This document shows, piece by piece, positions 55,821 to 64,000 of a stretch of 64,000 bases of DNA. Numbering within the stretch: position 1 is the first letter of the stretch; each line of letters starts with the position of its first letter. A program made the translations under genes and the position numbers. The DNA is taken from positions 310,001 to 374,000 of the forward strand of contig NZ_RAIQ01000001.1 of the NCBI RefSeq assembly GCF_003625475.1, in the 5' to 3' direction. The DNA is from Butyrivibrio sp. X503 (GTDB lineage: Bacteria > Bacillota > Clostridia > Lachnospirales > Lachnospiraceae). The notes beneath the pieces were generated by a model that was not told the DNA's origin, did not search any database, and worked only from the letters and a program-made list of their open reading frames with translations.

Positions 55821-56699
55821 TTATCCCTTGACACCGCCGAGTGTAAGACCACCGACGATATATCTGGATAGTATCAGATAAACAATTATAACAGGAAATA
55901 TGGAAAATGCAATCATTACATAAACCTGTCCCATATCAAACTTAAGCCAATCAGCACTACGCAGCTGAGCTATAAGGATAGGAAGTGTCTTCTTGCTATC
56001 TGTATGTAATACAAGTGCCGGAGTAAAGTAGTTATTCCAGCTTGTTACAAAACTAAAGATTGCCTGAACCGCAATAGCAGGTTTCATAAGAGGAACTACT
56101 ATTGAATTGAAGGTTCTGAGCTCACCTGATCCGTCAATTCTTGCCGCCTCAACAAGTGAAAGTGGAAGAACTGAATCCATGTACTGCTTCATATAGAAAA
56201 ATACTGCAGGTGAAGCAATTGCAGGAACGATAAGAGGTGTAAACTTATCGTCAAGTCCCATTTTACCAATGAGCTGGATGAATCCAAGAGCAGTTACCTG
56301 AGTTGGTATCATCATTACCATTAGTATAAATGTAAACATGAATTTTTTCAATTTAAATTCGTAAGCGTGGATAGCATAAGCAGTCATTGTCGAAAAATAA
56401 GTAGCAAGAGCTGCTGTAAGAGCTGCCACGATTAATGAGTTTACCATACCTGAGAAGATTGGTAAAGTACCATTTTTAAGATTTATCCAGTTTGTTTTCA
56501 AATAATTACTCGGGAAAGGTGTAAATCCCCTTGTAAGCTCTGCATTTGATCTGGTTGAATTTATAAAAAGAAGGTAAAACCAGAACAGACACAAAAACGA
56601 TACCAAAACAAGTACTGTATATGCAAGAACTCTTCTTGCATGCACGGAAACACCGTTACTTTCCGTACTCATCATATAATTATTCTGATTGTTCGCCAT
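55821..56699 (-). CDS. sugar ABC transporter permease, MalG type
   Basis: 292 residues, six helices. The EAA loop reads LVEAARIDGSGELRTFNSIV PLMKP-type, and MVMMIPTQVTALGFIQL is a usual second-half feature. It pairs with the MalF-type permease 16 bp upstream. The set has no ATPase; in Gram-positives a shared MsmX-like ATPase often serves. Linked to cellobiose phosphorylase by shared LacI control, so the substrate is probably cellobiose or cellodextrins. Confidence 0.92.
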   Translation of the reverse strand: MANNQNNYMMSTESNGVSVHARRVLAYTVLVLVSFLCLFWFYLLFINSTRSNAELTRGFTPFPSNYLKTNWINLKNGTLPIFSGMVNSLIVAALTAALATYFSTMTAYAIHAYEFKLKKFMFTFILMVMMIPTQVTALGFIQLIGKMGLDDKFTPLIVPAIASPAVFFYMKQYMDSVLPLSLVEAARIDGSGELRTFNSIVVPLMKPAIAVQAIFSFVTSWNNYFTPALVLHTDSKKTLPILIAQLRSADWLKFDMGQVYVMIAFSIFPVIIVYLILSRYIVGGLTLGGVKG

Positions 56700-56715
56700 A
56701 TTCTCTCTCCTTATC

Positions 56716-57624
56716 TCAATTCTTCTCGCCGGAATTGGTGAACTTAAACACTATAAGACTAAGTATACCTGTGATAATGAACATAAATACGGAAAGCGCT
56801 CCGCCAAGTCCATAGTTCTTACTAAATAAGTGTTTGTTCAAATACATTATCAGTGTCATAGATGATCTCATAGGATCACCTGTTCCGTTAGTTAAGATCT
56901 GAGGAACATCAAACATCTGCAATCCGCCGATAAGAGATGTGATCATAACATAAATAAGAATAGGTTTAAGAAGTGGCAATGTGATCTTATAGAAAATCTG
57001 AGTAGCCGTAGCACCGTCAACCTGTGCTGCTTCAAAAAGCGAGGGATCAATACCCATCATACCGGCCATCAGAAGAATTGTCGTATTACCAAACCACATG
57101 ATACAGTTCATGAATGCTACAAGCCAACGAACTGACCATACATGAGCCATAAACTGGTATGCTTCCTTGATCACTCCAATCTGTAAAAGAATGGAATTGA
57201 TAGGTCCTGAAAGTGAAAATAAAGTAAAGAACAACATAGCAAAAGCCGATGCCATGATAAGGTTGGGAAGGTACATAACTGTCTTAAAGAATGCCTGTCC
57301 CTTTAATCTAAGTGATGGATCTGTAAACCATGCACCAAGAATAAGTGAAATCACAATCTGAGGAACAAATCCCATGATCCACATGATCATTGTGTTCTTA
57401 AAGTAAGTCGGAAGATCTCCGTTTGTAATAATTGTTATGAAATTCTGAATGCCAACAAAATTAGGTCCGATAATCTTAAGACCTGAACGATAGTTTTCAA
57501 AGAATGAATTATAAATAGTTGTTACTAAGGGTATCATCTGAAAAACCAAATATATTACAATAAAAGGTATCAGGAAAATATATCCCCACTTATTGTATTT
57601 AACTACTTTGCTTGTTTTCTTCAT
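56716..57624 (-). CDS. sugar ABC transporter permease, MalF type
   Basis: 302 residues, six helices. It starts with a basic segment and IFLIPFIVIYLVFQMIPL; the EAA loop is LFEAAQVDGATATQIFYKIT followed by LPLLKPI. Second component of the importer; the solute-binding protein lies about 100 bp upstream and the MalG-type permease directly downstream. Confidence 0.92.
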   Translation of the reverse strand: MKKTSKVVKYNKWGYIFLIPFIVIYLVFQMIPLVTTIYNSFFENYRSGLKIIGPNFVGIQNFITIITNGDLPTYFKNTMIMWIMGFVPQIVISLILGAWFTDPSLRLKGQAFFKTVMYLPNLIMASAFAMLFFTLFSLSGPINSILLQIGVIKEAYQFMAHVWSVRWLVAFMNCIMWFGNTTILLMAGMMGIDPSLFEAAQVDGATATQIFYKITLPLLKPILIYVMITSLIGGLQMFDVPQILTNGTGDPMRSSMTLIMYLNKHLFSKNYGLGGALSVFMFIITGILSLIVFKFTNSGEKN

Positions 57625-57726
57625 AAGCGCTCCCTTTTCTTAATATATGGGGCGCACTAACCCTAATGCGCCCCGCTAATACCCTCTAATAAGAAATATC
57701 TGATTAGATCATTACTGATCTATAAA

Positions 57727-59142
57727 TTACTCTGCTGTTACGTCAGGATACTTCTCAACGATAGCCTTCTTGAATGCTGCAAGAGCCTCATCAAGAGTAG
57801 CGTTTCCGTCGAAGTAGTTCTTCATAGCCTTCTGGAACTCTTCGTTACATCCCTGATCGTATGCACACTGATTTGAAAGATCGCAGCTATCAGCGCCCTT
57901 TGCGAACATAGCAAGAGGATTCTGTCCACCAAGTACATCAAATGCGAACTCGTCCTTGCCTGCTGCCTCTTCCATAGCGGGCTTGTTGTTTACGAAATCA
58001 CTGTCAGCTGTAACGATATCAAGCATGATATCCTTGTTTGTTGTAAGAGCCTTCATGATGTCTGCGATGATACCAGCGTTATCTGTTCCCTGAGCTGCGC
58101 AGATCCATGTGCCGCCCCAGAAGAATCCCTGAGGTCCCTCAGTTGCTCCCCAACCACCTGCATTAGCGATTGAGCCTGCCTTGTCAGCAGCCATTGAGAA
58201 GTTGATCATCCAAGCGGGTCCAAAGTAGCAGAATACCTTTCCGTCAGGATAGAATCCCTTGTTCCAGTCTTCGCTCCAAAGGTCTGAAGTTGAAGCAACC
58301 TCACCCTTGTCAGCCATGTCCTTAGACATCTCAACCCACTTCATGATGTTCTCGTCGATAACAACCTTGCCATCCTGTACCCACTTACCAGATACGTTGT
58401 TTGAGAATACACGATAAGCATCGTTTGTTGTAGCTGTCATGCTGTATCCAGCCTTCTTCATCTCAGCAGCTGTCTTTGAGAATGCATCCCAATCTGCTAC
58501 AGCCTTCTGAACTTCTGCAGGATCATCTGATCCAAGAACTTCCTTAGCAGCCTCACGGTTGTAAATAAGAACACCGGGGCATCCCTGCCATGAAAGACCC
58601 TTAAGAACGCCGTTAGAATCTGTCATAACGTCCTGTGTATACTTGTACTGATCAGCGATATCAGCATCTGTGATACCAAGATCTGCAACAGGTAATGTTA
58701 CATCTTCATCTACATACTTAAGTGCATAGTCAGCTTCTACAAGGAATATATCAATCTTATCATCTGCTGCTGCATCAGCCTGCTTGAGAAGGTTCTCATC
58801 GAGGTTGTTCTGATAAGCATTGTCCTGGTTAGGAGTAATGTTCCACTTTACAGTTACATCACCGATTGTACCTGTGGTAGCATCTACCTCAGTGTATCCC
58901 GGATAGTGATCCTTAACTCTTCTCTGGAACTCGTCATTCCAACAATAAATGTTGAGTACCTTTCCCTCATCTGCTGCAACTGCTGTTGTATCAGCTGCAG
59001 GAGTTTCTGCTGTTGCGTCTGTAGCTTCTGCTGTCTCTGCAGGTGCCTCTGTAGGAGCTGTAGCTGCTGTGTTACCACATGCTGTAAGCATTCCGGCAAC
59101 CATAGTAGCAGAAAGTACTACGCTAAGAAATTTCTTCTTCAT
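57727..59142 (-). CDS. sugar-binding lipoprotein of the ABC importer
   Basis: 471 residues. The lipobox is MLTACGNT, followed by a Thr/Ala/Glu-rich spacer (APAETAEATDATAETPAA) typical of surface lipoproteins. The mature part begins LNIYCWNDEFQRRVKDHYPG and contains LLKQADAAADDKIDIFLVEA and GLSWQGCPGVLIYNREAAK, family 1 solute-binding features. GGAGG is 11 nt before the ATG and AAAGG is closer. Codon use is highly biased and repetitive, a mark of strong expression. First transport gene after lacI. Confidence 0.92.
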   Translation of the reverse strand: MKKKFLSVVLSATMVAGMLTACGNTAATAPTEAPAETAEATDATAETPAADTTAVAADEGKVLNIYCWNDEFQRRVKDHYPGYTEVDATTGTIGDVTVKWNITPNQDNAYQNNLDENLLKQADAAADDKIDIFLVEADYALKYVDEDVTLPVADLGITDADIADQYKYTQDVMTDSNGVLKGLSWQGCPGVLIYNREAAKEVLGSDDPAEVQKAVADWDAFSKTAAEMKKAGYSMTATTNDAYRVFSNNVSGKWVQDGKVVIDENIMKWVEMSKDMADKGEVASTSDLWSEDWNKGFYPDGKVFCYFGPAWMINFSMAADKAGSIANAGGWGATEGPQGFFWGGTWICAAQGTDNAGIIADIMKALTTNKDIMLDIVTADSDFVNNKPAMEEAAGKDEFAFDVLGGQNPLAMFAKGADSCDLSNQCAYDQGCNEEFQKAMKNYFDGNATLDEALAAFKKAIVEKYPDVTAE

Positions 59143-59217
59143 AACCTTTAATACCTCCCTCTTTAATTTGAGTTTGTCATTGTATGTATTTAAAACAGCT
59201 ATCCGCCGTCTTAAAAC

Positions 59218-60243
59218 TTAATTAAGTTTCTTGACCGATGCACCCGGTTCAAGTGTTCCCTTGACAACAATCTGTTCTATCAGCGTTCCCTTGGGATTAT
59301 TTATAAGATCTATCAGCTTGGTTGCTGCGATCTTTCCTATCTTCTCACTGTCCTGAACAATAGTTGTCATCTTGGGAGTGAGGCGACTTGAAATCTCAAG
59401 TCCGTCATATCCTACAACGGATACATCATCGGGAATCTTAAGTCCCCTTTCTCTGATGGCATTGATACCACCGAGCGCAGCAAAATCATCCGGGTAAAAA
59501 ATACATGTCGGAGGATCCTGCAGATTCAATAATTTATTGGTAGCTTCATAAGCTGCATCCGTATCACGATACGGTGCGATAACCACATATTCATCGGGAA
59601 TATCTATTCCGTGTTCCTGCAGTGTCTTATAAAAGCTTGCAAGTCTGCTTTGTGTAACGGATGACTCAACACCTCTTACATACGCTATCTTCTTGTGTCC
59701 CTGACTGCATACATATTCGGTAAGCTCTCTCATGCCGTTAACGTTATCCGATATGACCGCTATCCTGTTATAGAAGATATGGTCGATAGTGACAACGGGA
59801 ATACTGCTCTTAACCAGTTCATCAACTTCGGGATCAAAGAAATCGACACAAGCGATCACCACTCCGTCAAAGCCTCTGTAAATTGCATGAGACAAATATG
59901 ACATGTTGTTGATCCTGGCCTTGCCTCCATTAATGAAGGTAATGTCAAAACCATTCTCCTCGGCCGTATTCTTAAAGCTGTTAAGAACGTGATTAAAGTA
60001 ATCATGTGTGAGACCACTGTTGGCCTCATCCACAAACAAAACTCCGATGTTGTTGGTCCTGTTCGTCTTAAGAGCCTGTGCTGCAGCGTTGGGACGATAT
60101 CCCAAGCTCTCGGCAACTTGTCTTATATGTTCCTTAGTTTCCTGACCGATGTCATGATGATCATTAAGTGCTTTCGAAACAGTCGCAACCGACACCCCGC
60201 AGGCTATGGATATGTCCTTTAATGATACTTTCCTTTTAGCCAT
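59218..60243 (-). CDS. LacI-family repressor of the cellobiose unit
   Basis: 341 residues. The HTH is SLKDISIACGVSVATVSKAL, then AAQALKTNRTNNIG hinge, and a sugar-binding effector domain (VTIDHIFYNRIAVISDNVNG, VSVVGYDGLEISSRLTPKMT). It lies between its own promoter with an operator and the solute-binding gene, divergent from the phosphorylase. The three operators at 60265, 60439 and 60601 are probably its sites. Confidence 0.92.
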   Translation of the reverse strand: MAKRKVSLKDISIACGVSVATVSKALNDHHDIGQETKEHIRQVAESLGYRPNAAAQALKTNRTNNIGVLFVDEANSGLTHDYFNHVLNSFKNTAEENGFDITFINGGKARINNMSYLSHAIYRGFDGVVIACVDFFDPEVDELVKSSIPVVTIDHIFYNRIAVISDNVNGMRELTEYVCSQGHKKIAYVRGVESSVTQSRLASFYKTLQEHGIDIPDEYVVIAPYRDTDAAYEATNKLLNLQDPPTCIFYPDDFAALGGINAIRERGLKIPDDVSVVGYDGLEISSRLTPKMTTIVQDSEKIGKIAATKLIDLINNPKGTLIEQIVVKGTLEPGASVKKLN

Positions 60244-60264
60244 ATCAATTTCCCGTCTCTGTAC

Positions 60265-60277
60265 TTAATCGTTTTCG
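60265..60277. promoter_or_regulatory. LacI operator 1 (near lacI start)
   Basis: TTAATCGTTTTCG, one base different from operator 2. It lies just downstream of the lacI -10 box, predicting autorepression of lacI and the importer. Confidence 0.65.
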
Positions 60278-60284
60278 TGAAATC

Positions 60285-60313
60285 AATATACATCATTTTC
60301 CCATCAAAAGCAA
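60285..60313 (-). promoter_or_regulatory. promoter of the lacI-importer operon
   Basis: Minus strand: TTGCTT (60308-60313), 17-bp spacer, TATATT (60285-60290). Confidence 0.6.
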
Positions 60314-60438
60314 TATCAGGGGTTTGATTTTTTGTGCATCTTACACATTTTTGTCTGTTTCTACCAAAATTTCTTTTTAATTTTTATATAAATTTACGGG
60401 TTTTATTTTCTATACCCCGTGTTTTATAGAGATTTTGA

Positions 60439-60451
60439 TTAAACGTTTTCG
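60439..60451. promoter_or_regulatory. LacI operator 2 (mid-gap)
   Basis: TTAAACGTTTTCG, the exact reverse complement of operator 3, 162 bp away. Its place between the two promoters suits DNA looping. The remaining gap (60278-60600) is AT-rich and otherwise empty. Confidence 0.7.
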
Positions 60452-60556
60452 TATAATCCTCTCCAAGCCCCCACTGCTGGTGGCCTTGCAGCATCTCTTT
60501 TTTATTCATCCAGTATTTACGCGGCTTTTAAGCCTGTACATTTATAAAATTTATTG

Positions 60557-60585
60557 TTGCATTACTGTAAATTACCATATATAAT
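60557..60585 (+). promoter_or_regulatory. cellobiose phosphorylase promoter
   Basis: TTGCAT (60557-60562), 17-bp spacer, perfect TATAAT (60580-60585). Confidence 0.75.
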
Positions 60586-60600
60586 GTGCGTATATATTTC

Positions 60601-60613
60601 CGAAAACGTTTAA
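60601..60613. promoter_or_regulatory. LacI operator 3 (at phosphorylase start point)
   Basis: CGAAAACGTTTAA, 15 bp past the -10 box, over the expected start of transcription and just before GGAGGG of the phosphorylase. Confidence 0.75.
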
Positions 60614-60630
60614 GTTAACTGGAGGGTAGT

Positions 60631-63084
60631 ATGAAATACGGATTTTTTGACGATCAGGCTTGTGAATACGTCATCACAACGCCCAAAACTCCTCTTCCTT
60701 GGATCAATTACCTCGGCAACAAGGAGTTCTTTACACTTATATCCAACACATGCGGTGGATATACTTTCTTTAAGGATGCTAAACTTTTAAGACTTACAAG
60801 ATATCGTTACAACAATGTTCCTTATGACAACAACGGTAAATACTTCTATATTAAGGATACGACCGATTCTGCAAATGAAGTTATCTGGAATCCCGGATGG
60901 CAGCCTGTCAAGACAGCGCTCGATTCATATGAGTGCCGTCACGGTCTTGGATACAGTAAATTCACTTCAACCAAGAACGACGTTAAGGCTGAGCTCCTTA
61001 CATTTGTTCCCATGAACGATAACTGCGAAGTTTCCAAGATCACTATTACCAACAACAAGAGCACAGCTGCTAAGCTTTCTCTTTTCTCTTATGTAGAATG
61101 GTGTCTCTGGAACGCAGACGACGACATGAAGAACTTCCAGCGTAACCTCAGCATCGGTGAAGTAGAAGTTGTTGACGGCGGTTCGGCAATCTTCCACAAG
61201 ACAGAGTACAGAGAGCGTAGAAACCACTACGCCGTATACGGTGTCAACTCCAAGGTTGACGGTTTTGATACAAGCAGAGACGCTTTCCTTGGTGCATACA
61301 ACGGTCCCGACAGCCCTGACGTAGTAGCTGACGGCAAGTGCACAGGTTCAATCGCAAGCGGATGGTCTCCCATCGCATCACAGCAGATCAATATCGAGCT
61401 TGCTCCAGGCGAGTCCAAGACATTCATCTTCACTCTCGGATACATTGAGAATCCTCAGGAAGAGAAATGGGAAGCTCCCGGCGTGATCAACAAGAAGCGT
61501 GCATTCGAGATGCTTGACAATTACAAGACTGTTGAAGCTGTAGACAAGGCTCTTAAAGAGCTCAATGATTACTGGAAGAACCTCCTTACTATTTACCATG
61601 TATCTTCTTCTAACGAGAAGGTTGATCGTATGGTTAATATCTGGAACCAGTATCAGTGTATGGTAACCTTCAACATGTCACGTTCCGCTTCTTACTATGA
61701 GTCAGGAATCGGACGTGGAATGGGATTCAGAGATTCTTGCCAGGATCTTCTCGGATTCGTTCACCTCATTCCCGACAGAGCAAGACAGCGTATCATTGAT
61801 ATCGCTTCAACTCAGTTCCAGGATGGTAGCGCATATCATCAGTACCAGCCTCTTACCAAGAAGGGTAACTCCGACATCGGTTCAGGCTTCAACGACGATC
61901 CTTTATGGCTCATCGCAGGTACAAGTGCATATATAAGAGAAACAGGTGACCTCTCTATCCTTAAAGAGATGGTTCCTTTCGATAACGATATGAGTGTTGC
62001 CAAGACACTTATGGAGCACCTTAAGTGCTCATTCAACTTCACAGCTACTCACAAGGGCCCTCACGGTCTTCCTCTTATCGGACGTGCCGATTGGAACGAC
62101 TGCCTGAACCTCAACTGCTTCTCAGAGCATCCCGGAGAGTCTTTCCAGACATTCGGTCCTTCAGAAGGTCCTGTTGCTGAATCTGTATTCATCGCAGGAA
62201 TGTTCGTTAAGTACGGTGAAGAGTATGCTCAGCTCGCTGAACTTCTTGGTGACAACGCCGAGGCTGCAAGAGCTCGTGAAGAAGTTAAGAAGGTTTATGA
62301 CGCAACATGCACAGCCGGATGGGATGGCGAATGGTTCGTCAGAGCTTATGATGCATATTCCAACAAGGTTGGTTCAAAGGAATGTGAAGAAGGACAGATC
62401 TACATCGAGCCCCAGGGCTTCTGCGTACTTGCAGGAATCGGTGTTGAAGAAGGTCTCGCAGCCAAGGCTCTTAAGAGCGTTGAGGAAAGACTTGATACCA
62501 AGTATGGTGTAATGATCTTCCAGCCTGCTTATACCAAGTATCACCTTGAACTCGGAGAAGTCAGCTCATATCCACCCGGATATAAAGAGAACGGTGGTAT
62601 CTTCTGCCACAACAATCCTTGGGTATCAATTGCCGAGACAGTTCTCGGACACGGTAACAGAGCATTTGAGATCTACAAGAAGACATGCCCTGCATACATT
62701 GAAGATATCAGTGAGATCCACTGCACAGAGCCTTATGTATATTCACAGATGGTTGCAGGTAAGGACGCTAAGTTCTTCGGTCAGGGTAAGAACAGCTGGC
62801 TTACAGGAACAGCAGCTTGGACATTCGTCAACATATCACAGTATATCCTTGGCGTATATCCCACACACAACGGTCTTTCAATCAATCCTTGTGTACCTGC
62901 TGATTTTGGTGATTTCTCACTCACAAGAAAATACCGTGGTGCAACATACAACATCAGTGTTAAGCAGAACGGTGCCGAGAAGGGCATCAAGAAGCTCGTT
63001 GTAAACGGTAAAGAGATTGAAGGAAACATCATCCCTTACGATGAGAGCGTTAAGGAATACACTGTAGAAGCAATCATGGGTTAA
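60631..63084 (+). CDS. cellobiose phosphorylase (GH94)
   Basis: 817 residues, the family length. It starts [20 protein letters not shown], with the N-terminal beta-sandwich (1-290) followed by an (alpha/alpha)6 barrel. The catalytic Asp is in [15 protein letters not shown] (about residue 490); the [14 protein letters not shown] and [20 protein letters not shown] segments line the sugar and phosphate site. It splits cytoplasmic cellobiose with phosphate into glucose 1-phosphate and glucose, saving ATP. GGAGGG precedes the ATG. Codon use is strongly biased, as for highly expressed genes. Confidence 0.96.
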   Translation: MKYGFFDDQACEYVITTPKTPLPWINYLGNKEFFTLISNTCGGYTFFKDAKLLRLTRYRYNNVPYDNNGKYFYIKDTTDSANEVIWNPGWQPVKTALDSYECRHGLGYSKFTSTKNDVKAELLTFVPMNDNCEVSKITITNNKSTAAKLSLFSYVEWCLWNADDDMKNFQRNLSIGEVEVVDGGSAIFHKTEYRERRNHYAVYGVNSKVDGFDTSRDAFLGAYNGPDSPDVVADGKCTGSIASGWSPIASQQINIELAPGESKTFIFTLGYIENPQEEKWEAPGVINKKRAFEMLDNYKTVEAVDKALKELNDYWKNLLTIYHVSSSNEKVDRMVNIWNQYQCMVTFNMSRSASYYESGIGRGMGFRDSCQDLLGFVHLIPDRARQRIIDIASTQFQDGSAYHQYQPLTKKGNSDIGSGFNDDPLWLIAGTSAYIRETGDLSILKEMVPFDNDMSVAKTLMEHLKCSFNFTATHKGPHGLPLIGRADWNDCLNLNCFSEHPGESFQTFGPSEGPVAESVFIAGMFVKYGEEYAQLAELLGDNAEAARAREEVKKVYDATCTAGWDGEWFVRAYDAYSNKVGSKECEEGQIYIEPQGFCVLAGIGVEEGLAAKALKSVEERLDTKYGVMIFQPAYTKYHLELGEVSSYPPGYKENGGIFCHNNPWVSIAETVLGHGNRAFEIYKKTCPAYIEDISEIHCTEPYVYSQMVAGKDAKFFGQGKNSWLTGTAAWTFVNISQYILGVYPTHNGLSINPCVPADFGDFSLTRKYRGATYNISVKQNGAEKGIKKLVVNGKEIEGNIIPYDESVKEYTVEAIMG

Positions 63085-63119
63085 TTTTACATACTACACT
63101 TCTTGTTTAATACATATTG

Positions 63120-63155
63120 CCCTGCCGGGTCTCATAAATCCGGCGGGGTATTCTT
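63120..63155 (+). terminator. cellobiose phosphorylase terminator
   Basis: CCCTGCCGG (63120-63128) and CCGGCGGGG (63140-63148) with one T-G pair and an 11-nt loop, then TATTCTTTT. Confidence 0.8.
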
Positions 63156-63220
63156 TTACCCGAAAAGTGCTAAAACAAGCGCTATCTACGCCTTTAATCC
63201 GTATGCCAAATGGTCAAAAG

Positions 63221-63250
63221 TTGCGTTACCCCGTGAAAATATGTTAAAAT
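63221..63250 (+). promoter_or_regulatory. promoter of the LytM-like gene
   Basis: TTGCGT (63221-63226), 18-bp spacer, TAAAAT (63245-63250). Confidence 0.5.
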
Positions 63251-63275
63251 ACGGTGTTATGAGTCGGAGGTGAAT

Positions 63276-64000
63276 ATGAGCGCAGATATGACTAAGCCCA
63301 GAAAACACAGACACAGAAGAAATTATACTTTTATGGTTATTTCGGGAGACTCAGACGGATCGACCAAGCGTCTCCACTTAGACCATTTCCAGACGCAGGT
63401 TTTGGCTTATACTGCCTTTGCCTTAGTACTAATTTTGATCTGCTATATAATTTTTTCCGCAATGACCATCACCAATCTCAGATCGATACAAGTCGATCAG
63501 AAATCACAGATACAAACTCTTACGGAAGAGAATGTCAAACTCACGGCTTCCAATGAAACTCTCGGAAATGAAGCTCAACAGCTTAGAGCCGCACTCAATA
63601 TGAGACTTGAGAACGAGCAGCAATCCGCAGAAGAAGCTGAGAATAATGCCATTCCGTCAGGCTTTCCTTTAACAGGTTCAGCGAACATAGACTATGCTGT
63701 GGATGATGTTAATTCTACAAACATCACCAAGGTTGATGACAGAAATTCCGAAGAGGAAGGCAATCCATTAGTTCTTTTCTCAGCTGCATCCGGTAGCAAC
63801 ATTATTGCAGCAGGAACAGGAACGGTGCAGAGCGTCACATCAGATGCCAAATTCGGCAATTATGTATCCATAGATCACGGCAACGGATATATTTCAATCT
63901 ATCGCAATTCGGGCACTCCCATTGTTTCAGAAGGCGATGAAGTGGACAGAGGCGATATATTATTTGTTGTGGACGGCAACAATACCAAGCTGGGTTATCA
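63276..64000 (+). CDS. membrane-anchored LytM/M23-like protein, N-terminal part (cut by window edge)
   Basis: 241 codons are visible. A basic cytoplasmic start (TKPRKHRHRRNYTF), one membrane helix (YTAFALVLILICYIIFSAM, about 50-68), a coiled coil (about 72-125), a linker and an M23 beta-domain (SNIIAAGTGTVQSV, YVSIDHGNGYISIYRN, EGDEVDRGDILFVV). The HxxxD zinc motif expected before IIAAG reads VLFSAASG, and the later His of YRH is Asn, so the domain looks inactive, like EnvC/SpoIIQ-type regulators. The last His motif lies beyond the edge. GGAGG precedes the ATG. Confidence 0.8.
   Translation, partial: MSADMTKPRKHRHRRNYTFMVISGDSDGSTKRLHLDHFQTQVLAYTAFALVLILICYIIFSAMTITNLRSIQVDQKSQIQTLTEENVKLTASNETLGNEAQQLRAALNMRLENEQQSAEEAENNAIPSGFPLTGSANIDYAVDDVNSTNITKVDDRNSEEEGNPLVLFSAASGSNIIAAGTGTVQSVTSDAKFGNYVSIDHGNGYISIYRNSGTPIVSEGDEVDRGDILFVVDGNNTKLGY

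Noticed and set aside
58949..59221. Cys- or Ala/Val-rich plus-strand frames opposite the solute-binding protein signal region
   Set aside because: Shadow of the low-complexity Thr/Ala/Glu linker on the other strand.

Overview
The window looks like chromosomal DNA of a motile, fibre-degrading Lachnospiraceae bacterium of the Butyrivibrio / Pseudobutyrivibrio kind. This is inference from gene content: flagellin and a methyl-accepting chemotaxis protein, a GH94 cellobiose phosphorylase with a sugar ABC importer, several LacI regulators, a tig-clpP-clpX block, ribonuclease J, and small families common in Lachnospiraceae (DUF4250, DUF6106-like). I see no tRNA, rRNA, CRISPR array, insertion sequence or phage gene.

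Layout. 1-5.0 kb (minus): an exopolysaccharide/capsule control operon with a PHP tyrosine phosphatase, chain-length protein, BY-kinase, a small anchored beta-domain protein, an LCP ligase, a sortase-B-like lipoprotein that has lost its active site, and a cut-off secreted protein. 5.2-9.9 kb: a DUF4250 gene, clpB and a fused corrinoid adenosyltransferase. Between the last two lies a 420-bp non-coding array of seven inverted-repeat units of exactly constant geometry, the most unusual object in the window. 10.1-18.7 kb (nearly all minus): a visibly AT-rich block with signal peptidase I, an ABC exporter, a secreted protein, a large solute-binding lipoprotein, a frameshifted LytTR regulator, an AgrC-like kinase, a second LytTR regulator and an antiparallel 27-codon gene with a strong ribosome site. 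It resembles a peptide signalling or bacteriocin-type island.

18.8-25.4 kb: an 873-residue flagellin, then a MacB/FtsX-type ABC operon with a lipoprotein under a palindromic operator. 25.4-30 kb: engB facing tig-clpP-clpX. 30.3-34.5 kb: chemoreceptor, DJ-1 family protein, alpha/beta hydrolase, CYTH protein. 34.5-38.8 kb: malQ-lacI with an operator, and a TetR-PfkB pair. 39-50.9 kb: housekeeping and signalling genes (DUF2225, glnS, a GGDEF-EAL protein, guaB, lysC, hom, an ACT regulator). 51-55.7 kb: ribonuclease J, a probable structured RNA with its own promoter and terminator, and a membrane protein plus UbiA-type prenyltransferase pair. 55.8-63.1 kb: a cellobiose unit in which LacI, a solute-binding protein and two permeases lie divergent to cellobiose phosphorylase, with three near-identical operators between them. 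The right edge cuts a LytM/M23-like gene.

Coordinates and translations are read directly from the sequence. Family names rest on motif recognition without database searches. Start codons were moved where a ribosome-binding site clearly favoured an internal start.
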